Below, piece by piece: positions 55,651-64,000 of a stretch of 64,000 bases of DNA. Position 1 is the stretch's first letter; each line of letters starts with the position of its first letter. The stretch comes from Portulaca oleracea. Its lineage: Eukaryota > Streptophyta > Magnoliopsida > Caryophyllales > Portulacaceae. The notes under the pieces were generated by a model that worked only from the letters and a program-made list of their open reading frames with translations, had not been told where the DNA came from and searched no databases. Position numbers and translations under genes: made by a program. The stretch spans positions 41,048,749-41,112,748 of the forward strand of contig CM055877.1 of NCBI GenBank assembly GCA_029582165.1. The letters are read 5' to 3'.

Positions 55651-58600
55651 TTATCATGCTCGTATAAGACGTTGTCATTGTATTCGTCGGTCATAGGTAT
55701 ACTGTCTGTTCATTCTTTCCATATGTTTCCATGATATCTCATCCTAAGGTTACGGTCCTCATCATGACAAGCACCTTACCCTGGTTATTCATACAACCTT
55801 GAACTCATTTCTCTTGGTATCCCTTCCTAAGGCAAGGTCCAAAACACTGAGTTTTTATCTCTGTTAATTAACTGAGCACTCTCCTCCCATTATAAGTTAC
55901 ATGGCGAGAACCTTCTCTCTCTCAGATATATCCATATGGCTTTTATGTCCTTTGGAAAAAGAGCTAATCTTCCTTCAAGCGTTCTATATTCGTCAACTCA
56001 TGAACATCTAATCGTAAGAAGCCTTGACCCAAGGTCTCTAACATTTCCTTAAACAATGATTTCTCTACCTTTCCCATCTTACCTCGTATCACATAATTCC
56101 GCAATCCAACATTTTTCCACTTTGCTTTCCTCCCTTTATCAACTTCCATCAAGGCATCTATTTCTTATGAAAGGCACCAACAGGCACGGAGGAAACGCGA
56201 TAATAGGAAGGTGCCATCAATTAAGAGGTAAGAACATGAATTTTGGAAAGCAACAACAAAGCAAAGGTTTACATTGGTAGACTTAAGGCTTTAGGACGAC
56301 GTGGAGGAATAAAGGTATTCTTTAACCCAACTACGCATGTATATCGATTAAGAAAATTGAAATCAACAAGAGATATCATAATTGCCAAAGATGATGATTA
56401 CAATGATTTCATGAATAAAGAAATTCATAAGTACATCGAAATGAGTTTGAATTGGAGAAGAAAGCTATCAGGATCGGTCTTCTGATTTCCGAATTAAAAC
56501 AATTTAAAGTTTGGAATGTATGAATACTTTATGGTAACTCTCTGGAATAATAGAGCATAAGCTATTGATTCTAAACAAGGTACGACGTTTGTGGAAGCCA
56601 AGCTTTGAAAAGAGTGTTCAGATTCATGATAGAACATGACCATCACCTGGAAAAGATAAATCTTAACGAGTAAGAAGGGTCATATGAATCTAATGAAGTT
56701 TATCTTTGGGGACATAACGAGTCGACAGCAGTCAAGAGTAGATAATGGTCCTGACGAAATCATTCATAAATTGGTAACGAGCCACCAAAGGCAGGTTGTT
56801 GAATTTCTTAACACACTGGACTGATAACAACGATAGGATCTAATAAAGATTCTTGAGAATAACAAGGATAGGAAACGAGAAGCTTGGATTCTAATATTGC
56901 AATGAGAGGGTAAACTTTATTAGGAGGATGTACAATGAGAGCAGGGAATAAAAGTTGAACTTGAGCGATGAACTTTGAAGTATAAAAGTCATACAGAAGA
57001 GATTTGGTCCTCGCAATGGTTATTTGTTAATAGCTCTCCACAAAAAGCGACTTCTCCTATCCTAATGACAGAATGAACATGTGCATGGGCGCATAGCTAT
57101 TCCCAGGTTAGACTGAGGACCTTGTAGTTCAAATTGATTTCCCCGATCTTTGAAACATATTTCAACATTACCACGGAGTAAACCCTTATCCCACATAACT
57201 TGTTGCCATCACCACTTTATAACTTGTTATGTCTATGTCCTTAGTTTGTAGCCAATTGCATTCTCATAAGGCCTTCCTCGCCTCACCTGGCTATAAAATC
57301 CACAAGCGTGTTCGTATAGTAAGGAAACTCCAATTAATTTCCCACGACCCTATGACGACGTAAAGCTCACCGCCCAAAAGGGCTATCACAAGCACTTGCT
57401 AGCTAAAAACCTTCAACGTATGATACCAATGTAAACATCCTAGAATATGAGGATGCCCCTTCCATTTGACCTTAGGGTACCCCTTTTTCAACCATATCCG
57501 AAATACATTTTGACACTAAACAAATTCTAAAGTCCCCTCATTACTTCCAATGCCTCCCTTTAACCAAGGGCATGGGGAGGCCCCATAATTTTAGCATAGT
57601 TTAACTAGTTACGAGAGATGGCCTTAAGACAAAAGAATCTGTCAACCACGTAGGTCCATACAGTCATTTAACTTAGCGGAGGTTAGCTTCTAGTTAACCC
57701 TGTACAAGAGTCAATCAGAGAAGATTCTCATGATGAGATGCCCCTTAACCATAATCATTAGTACCCTTAGGCTCTTGGTTAACTTCATGCTTGTCGGGAT
57801 CCATATTAGAATTTTTCTTCCTCCGCGGGCTCGTGCTCTAACGGCGATGACCCATGTCGTGGGGAGGGAAAACGTGCGGTGGGGTTAGTCTCGTTTGGAG
57901 GAGCAGCAATGATACGCCTCGTGTAGAAAAGGCCCTAGCTCACTCATGTAATCGCATAAGCGGCGGCTGAATGATAACAACTTCCAATGCGGTGATTCTC
58001 GCGCCCAATGTAGTTGTAGTTGAAGCACCGTGTGTATCGACTGTTCTTCCTAACGAGTAGGCGGTAGTAGCTTACATCATCCCACAAACTCTTGTGGGGA
58101 AGGGTGGCAATAAGCACCAAACTCGGCACTCATCATTGCGATGCTCAAATCATGGATTAGCCGCACGCGCTTTGCAACTTCTTGAGATGAACTTGACGTT
58201 GGTCTTGGCTCGTAACATCGTGAAGAGGTTGGACAAAAGGGCCACGATTGTGATCCATCTATGCTCTATGTTCCATGTGACATCGGTAAAAAAAAAATTT
58301 AATAACTTTGACATTGAGAGACTGTGTTGGAAGAAAAACAAACAAATGAAAATTAAGGCGAGGTCCGAGACTCAACCCACTTGAACCTTACTTGTCTTAA
58401 TAAGGAACTCTTGTTCCATCTCATGATTATGTGACCTTACTTACCTTGGATCATCTTTGAACATTTGTATCATATAAACATCTTTAATCATTCCATCAGT
58501 ACACTTTGGCAAGGCTTTTAGCCCCTAATTTGAGCTTTACATCAATTCCACTTGGAATTGGGACTTATACATTCTTATTTGGATGACTAAAGTCTCCTTT

Positions 58601-58999
58601 AAAGACTATTTCAACGTGCTTCGTGTCCACAACGCACTTATACACATAACATGCTTTACTCATACCAAACTTTTAAGTTAAACACAACTGTAATTAAGTT
58701 TTCTTAAACTTGCTACTAAACTTTCTAATTTCGCAGAAATTTCAAAGACTTCCCTATAAATTGGACTCTCCCAAATTTTACATATTCTTCAAACTGCAAG
58801 GGAAAACACTTACATTTCATATACCTATCTAGAGCTTCAAGCTCAACATCCATCCCAACAATTTCACATATTTCTAACTCAATCCATAAAGGACTCAGAC
58901 ACCTATAAGGGACACATATGTCACCACACCTAATATCCATACTTCACAAATGCATATCACAATCGCTTAGAATTTCTAAATCCTCAAATCCTTCTTATA
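55651..58999 (-). pseudogene. presumed protease/gag region, heavily decayed
   Basis: By position this should hold gag and protease. I can only see weak traces, such as a minus-strand frame at 55964-56152 (RNYVIRGKMGKVEKSLFKEM) and an Arg/Gly-rich stretch (RARARGGRKI) near 57830, typical of a gag N-terminus. A plus-strand frame at 56243-56485 (YIGRLKALGRRGG ...) has no recognisable domain. Assignment is by position, not by motif. Confidence 0.35.
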
Positions 59000-59016
59000 A
59001 CTCCGCTCGATACCAC
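59000..59016 (-). promoter_or_regulatory. primer binding site, initiator tRNA-Met type
   Basis: The minus strand, two to three bases after the right LTR, reads TGGTATCGAGCGGAG. The canonical site is TGGTATCAGAGC; one A is missing here. This site is used by most Tekay/Del-type elements. Confidence 0.7.
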
Positions 59017-59018
59017 AA

Positions 59019-62000
59019 TCAGACGCCCAACCTTAATCACAAGATTAAGACTATACTTTAGAATCCCAAACTTGTGATTAGCGCAATGAACACCTTAGGT
59101 CGAGGCATTCACGCCCCCCACTCTGACAAGGCACATACACAAACCACAATTTAACAATCCACCATAAACTGTACTTAACTTCATACAACACAACTGCTAA
59201 ACTTAAAGTACAAATACATTATACAACCTTTAATTAAACATATCGTATAGACCTTTCACAACCAAGTGACCTTTAATGCTCTTGAGTAACCTTGAATACC
59301 GATCTTCGATCGCCTTTAGAGAACTACCCTGTACAGACAACTTGCTCCTGCTTAACCTCGTCTTTATCCTGGGAGCTCGGACCGCCTAAAACAAAACATT
59401 GAAATACAAACGCAAAGTGAGTGGGGAAACACTCAGTACGTAAACCTCCAACACGTCAAACCGTTCGAAAACGGTTTTTAGTGCCGGCATTTAAATTCAT
59501 TTTGAAAACGTGAATGGTACATAAGAATGCTAAACCATGGAATACTTTAAGCTATAAAGTTTCTATGCATATGTTGTGCTTAACATTGAAAAGTTTTCAT
59601 ACTATAAGACGTGGTATCCCTTTTAGATCGATGCCGAAGCACCTCACGCACGCTTCAAACCGATCTCGAGTTTGGATGGGTGTGCTAGGCGATCGACATC
59701 GCCAGTCAAGATTACTCGGTAGGAGCTTTGTAAAATGCTAGACTTCACTCTAGCTACTGTAGAATAGGTGTCGGGACCACTTATAAAACAATAAAATTAT
59801 TAGAGCATATAACTATGCAATAAAACCGTACTTGATTTTTAATAGAAGCCAGAGTTGGACAATTTGCGTACCTTAAGACGCTAACACTTTGGCGGCTCGG
59901 CTCGGCTTGGAGATGGCCTTTGAAACTTTGTCAACCAATAGAAGCATACATAAACATGAAGAACCGAATAAGGTTCTAAATTAGTTTCACGAGTTTGGAA
60001 ACTTAGTAATATAAATGAAACAACTTTAGGAATAAAATTTCAGGTTGTATCAAAATAGCGTTTGTAGCATAACGTGAGTTAGGAAAATCGAAACGATGTA
60101 AAAGAGTACATCCCGGAATAGGGAAAAACATGATCTTTAACTTTGTCAACTGGCTCAAAGGCTAGAAATGAAAGGAAGGGCCCGAAAAATGGCCCGGACA
60201 GAAGCAGTACATATATAACCTTAGAAATTTCCGGGTCGGAAAACATGAGAATAATAACGTAGAATATGGTTCAATTGAAAGGGCTTGAATCCAATACAAT
60301 AAGCTTGAATCGATGGTGAATGGGGTAATTAGAACTTGAAAGCTATGATAAGCACGATGGAGTTAAACATGCCGTGATAATACGATAGCAATTGAACGGT
60401 AAAACGGGGTGCGATCAACATACTCGAATGCGATAAGAACAAGCTTGGATCAATGATTTAAGCAATAAAGATGGAATGGACTTTAAACTTGGAAGCCATC
60501 AAGCTAGAAGAAACTCTTAGCTAGCTCAAGACATTGAATATCATACCATAGAAAGATGGGGAAACAAAATACTTTATCAAACTCATTAGCTTTTGGGAAG
60601 CCATCCTTAAGACTCACTTAAGACCCCAATATAGTACTTTTAGCCTTAAACACATAACTCCAACATGCTAACTTATAGCTATGACCCATTTATGCTTAGA
60701 ACCCCTTATTGGGTTGATTGGAGGCCCAAAAGACATACATTTACGCAAACCAACTTGGGCAGAAATTTATCCCGGACAGCCCTGCTTCCCGGGCTCGTAA
60801 CTCACACTCCCGATATCCGATGACTATGAACCATACCTTTCCGGAAAGCTTGCAATGTGGCCTAAAACTCTTATGTTTATCACTAAAACCAATAAAGTCT
60901 CCAAAGGGACGAAAATGGCCAACAAATCAGACATGCGCTTAAGAATTCTGGGCAGAGGTCAGATTGCAACCCTTCAATGGAAACCCCATATCTTTTAATC
61001 CCGACATCGTATGGACGCATATGATACATTTCCGGAAAGCTCAGAATGTTAGCTAAAACTTTCATGTTTACTACAAAGACTAAGGAAGTCTCTAAAGGTC
61101 TGAAATTCAGCCTTCAAAACACTGACTCAGAAATCGTATATAAAAACGTGAGGTTACGGTTTTGGTCGTAACTCGGGCTATACATGTCGAAAACTCGAAA
61201 TTCCAAAGCCTATGGTTTTCTAACACCTTAAGCTATCAAATGGAGTAGAAATCTGGGCAAAAATCCCACTTTTACACAACTGTAAATTTCCATAACCGAG
61301 ACAGAACTTTTATTTACCGAAATTCTAGTTTTTAACTCGGTTTTTCACCCTTAATCATATTAAAACACAACCAAATCCCAAATAACCTTAATCCACTATA
61401 CTTTCAGAACATAAACCTTAATAATCCATCCATCAATGGCCTTAAAAATCACATGCAACCATGGATTCACTACCATCAATACATACTTAACATTCCTTCA
61501 CCCAAATATCTTAATTTCACATACTTTGAACTTAACAACATTTAATTTACAAACTTAAACATATAATCAGTCCCTAATCCATAATAATCCTTCAAGAGTT
61601 AACATGCAACAAGCTATAAACATCATCCAACAAGAATATACTCAAGAACCTCAAGAACACTTCCAAAAATCACATGCATATATCCCAAAATCAAACCCTA
61701 ACTTAACCAATACAATTATACACTTGAATTCAAGATAGAAGGGAGTAAAAGAAGTAGAAATTGCAAAGATAACATATAAACATCACCAAATTCAGATTAG
61801 GGACATAAAGAATTGAGTTTGGGGGTTTGAGAGATTACCCATGGGTTAAAATTTGATGAAAACCGAAGAGAAGGGAGGAGAGGTGGCGGCGGCCACCTTG
61901 ACGGTGTGGTTTCGCACGACGGCCGGGCGGAGAAGCCCAGGCGGTGGTGGCTGGCCTCGGCCAGAGCAAAGGGGGGAAAGGGGTATGGGTAGAGTGAGAA

Positions 62001-62655
62001 GTGTGGGGAGTTGCTTGCAATTAAAAAGAAATGTACTAACTCCACCCCCCTTTATTATACTACTATATACTTCCCTCCTTATTAAATTAAACCCCTTAAT
62101 ATAATCTGAATTTGTAAAATAATTCCAATAATTGTAAATGTATCCATCTCAAAAAAAAAAAAATAGTTTGTACCAAATAAAATCAATTGATAATAATTGG
62201 GTAAAATAAAATAAACCTTGGATGTAGAAAATCCAAATAAATGAAATATAAATATTACTTGCACTTAAATGAAATAAATATACCCCAAATAAATTAAGGT
62301 CTTGGGTAATAAAATATAAATGTTACGAGGTCGAATAATTAGACCCCTTTCGGTTAAGAAAACCGCGTAAACGGTAACACCCGATACAAATTAACTTAAC
62401 GTGTAAATAACTTTAAAACATAAATCGTATAACCTGAAATACTTTAACTCTATGTATGAACATGTAAAGTAAAATTTTTAAGCCGACAACTCGGCACCTT
62501 AGCCATCTCCTGCACGAGACACGACGCCGATAACAATAAATAATTAAGTAAATCAATAAATAAATAAAGGTAAACGCGAAAAAATTCATAACGCGATTTG
62601 GGTAATTACTGTGCTTAATATATAATTAAACATGATTTTGGGGTGGTTTGTTACA
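59019..62655 (-). repeat. 5' LTR of the Tekay-like element
   Basis: 3637 bp. Its first bases are damaged (TCAGACGCCCAACC against TGTAACGCCCCAACC), and from there it follows the left LTR almost base for base to GTTTGTTACA. High LTR identity indicates a recent insertion, which contrasts with the decayed coding region. Confidence 0.92.
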
Positions 62656-62825
62656 ATAATCCAGTACCAAACATTATCTTCCAACAAAGTTTGCACATAA
62701 AGGCCTCATTTACAGCCTCCACCTTTCGCAACCCAAGGCCTCCATATTTTTTTGGGTGACAGATTTTGTCCCATGCGACAAGTAGAATGCCTTTGTTGGT
62801 ATTCAGATCATTCCAGAAGAAGTTC
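62656..62825 (-). pseudogene. L1-type LINE ORF2, piece upstream of the Tekay-like insertion
   Basis: The minus strand reads NFFWNDLNTNKGILLVAWDK, then ICHPKKYGGLGLRKVEAVNE and CKLCWKIMFGTG. It joins the frame at 49612 through the shared ATAAT. This is the region between reverse transcriptase and the zinc knuckle. At 62826 it is interrupted again by an LTR of the solo-LTR family, so the rest of the LINE lies beyond the window. Confidence 0.85.
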
Positions 62826-64000
62826 TGTTCGGTTGTGGTAATTTGGGTTTCCTAAAGAGTAGGGTTGTCGAATCCACAGGGATGGTGTGTCATATTTTTA
62901 GGAAATCGGTTTGATAAGATTTCAAATTGCAGGAAGCAGTAAATAAGAATTAAACTAAACTAATCGGGAAATCGAAAGCAATATAAACTAAAGAAAACAT
63001 AAACTCAAAGATGAATTAAACCTAATCTAACAAGAGTTTAAATTTCTTACTAAGAAAGCAATTAAAAGCAACTAAGAACGTTGAATGTAAAAACTGAATT
63101 AATTATTGAAATTAAAGAAGAGAAATTATACCTAGCATGCATTGTACTAATCTTGAATCTTGAAATCTTGAATCTTTAATCACGAATCTTCTCCCGAACA
63201 AACAAGAAAAGGCGTGATTTGGATTACTAAGGCTGCTCGAATCCTCACCTGTAGGGAGAATTCGAGGAATCTTAATCCTCCTCTTCACTAAAAAGGTGGA
63301 ATTTGTGGAACTATCCCTAACGAAATTTAGAATAACAAAAAAGAAAGTAAAGAACGAGAAAGAACAAGAACTTGAATTAACATTGAAAGAAAATTGTGCT
63401 TACAATGGAGGAATTGAAAGAAAACTTTAAAAGAAACTAAAACTAAGACTAAACTAAAATCTGATTATAAACTAAGAACTAATGATATCTTCTAAACTAA
63501 AACTAAAGAAAAACTAAAAACTAAAACTAAGGAAAAACTAACAAAATAAAAACTAAGATCTTTCTCCCTCATATATATGGAGGCTATTTATAATGCGAGT
63601 AAAAATAACACACGGAAAACAAACCCTAAGCGTGAATTAGCGACGGCAAAATAAATTAGACGCTGGCAGCATAGGATAGGCGTTGGCAGCGTGTAAGGCA
63701 CAATGTGATGGTTGTGTTTTGAAGTACAACGCTGTCGAGGGGAGTATGAGCGTTGCTAGCGTGGGAGCTACGAGGACAGGCGCTGCTGGAAGTTGGAATA
63801 TTGCTTGGCGCTGGTGACTTACTACTCCCTGGTGGGGGGTTCTTGGACGCTGCTGGGGGGTACCCCCTGATGGCGTCCAATTACCCCCTAGTGGGGGGTC
63901 TTCAACTGCTGGGACGCTAATTGAATTAGTATCCCCTGGTGGGGGGTCGTGGTTTGCTGCACTTTTCGCCATTTCTTTCATCTTTTCTCTTCCTTTCTTC
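62826..64000 (+). mobile_element. third copy of the solo-LTR family, runs off the window
   Basis: Starts TGTTCGGTTGTGG after AGTTC (expected TSD). It shares with the two solo LTRs GGGTTGTCGAATCCACAGGG, AATTATACCT, CTCCCGAACAAACAAGAAA and TCCTCNTCACTAAAA, in the same order. Because the end is not in the window, it may be a solo LTR or the first LTR of a full element. Confidence 0.8.
63655..63950. repeat. palindrome series in LTR copy 3
   Basis: Two motif sets. First ACGCTGGCAGCAT, GCGTTGGCAGCGT and GCGTTGCTAGCGT (about 63660-63760); then ACCCCCTGATGGCG, ACCCCCTAGTGGGGGGT (63883-63899) and CCCCTGGTGGGGGGT (about 63825 and 63933). Each is nearly dyad-symmetric. The place in the LTR matches that of the GTCGCGGGCGCGAC series in copy 2, although the sequences differ. 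Confidence 0.8.

Larger units (their letters stand above)
49613..62655 (-). mobile_element. Tekay/Del-like Ty3/gypsy retrotransposon, full length, coding region decayed
   Basis: 13.0 kb, inserted in a LINE with a perfect 5-bp TSD, ATAAT (49608-49612 and 62656-62660). The ends are TGTAACGCCCC ... GTTTGTTACA. LTRs are about 3.65 kb each. The left LTR is followed by a C run that on the minus strand is a polypurine tract. The right LTR is preceded by an initiator-Met-type primer site, so the element reads leftward. Pol order on the minus strand is reverse transcriptase, RNase H, integrase, as in Ty3/gypsy. Long LTRs starting TGTAACRCCCC with an iMet primer fit the Tekay/Del chromoviruses; no chromodomain was found. 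Confidence 0.88.

Noticed and set aside
1..64000. tRNA, rRNA or other structured RNA genes
   Set aside because: Looked for tRNA-like cloverleaf motifs and rRNA words. Only retrotransposon primer binding sites complementary to tRNA ends were seen.

Overview
This window is plant nuclear DNA, almost certainly from an angiosperm. It has spliced GT-AG introns, plant L1-type and RTE-type LINEs, Tat/Athila/Tekay-like Ty3/gypsy LTR elements, Helitrons with plant-type ends, and Stowaway, hAT and MULE-type MITEs. The species cannot be named from what is here. Only one gene looks intact: a MAK16 homologue (minus strand, 3780-6765, eight exons that join to exactly 301 codons including the stop). Nearly everything else is mobile DNA nested several layers deep. 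Many boundaries are fixed by target-site duplications (TSDs) that I could read directly.

Layout. 1-915: the 3' end of an LTR retrotransposon. 1065-1332: a tiny Helitron. 1392-2602: a 5'-truncated RTE LINE with a 16-bp TSD. 2845-3235: a foldback MITE. 3780-6765: MAK16. 7227-8612: a MITE abutting a long-TIR MULE-like element. 9185-10370 and 23109-23390: two halves of one decayed Athila-like integrase. They are split by a 12.7-kb Tat-lineage element (10371-23108, minus orientation, TSD CAACT, tRNA-Arg primer site) that has a gag remnant but no recognisable pol, and whose 3' LTR is itself split by a solo LTR (11843-13569). 23708-24431: a LINE RNase H fragment with a 19-bp TSD. 26641-31361: a decayed L1 LINE split by another solo LTR of the same family (28586-29954, TSD TGACT). 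32082-34156 and 34596-35958: two minus-strand LINE fragments. 37063-40788 and 40792-46681: two adjacent Helitrons with shared ends, carrying fragments of an NYN-domain gene and of a cullin gene. 47256-48069: two MITEs. 48116-49612 and 62656-62825: one minus-strand LINE split by a 13-kb Tekay/Del-like element (49613-62655, TSD ATAAT, initiator-Met-type primer site). From 62826 to the window end: a third LTR of the solo-LTR family.

The most unusual signal is a class of short dyad-symmetric motifs arrayed inside LTRs and in the 3' region of the Tat element. Arm sequences differ between families and even between copies (ATACC/GGTAT, CATGCC/GGCATG, GTCGC/GCGAC, ACGCT/AGCGT, ACCCCC/GGGGGT), while a short TGGC/GGGC-like core is similar and the symmetry is kept. 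The second notable object is the gene-capturing Helitron pair.

The genes do not form a pathway: one housekeeping gene sits beside a repeat-dense region whose insertion order can be reconstructed. All similarity statements come from reading and from knowledge of the protein families. No alignment or database search was run.
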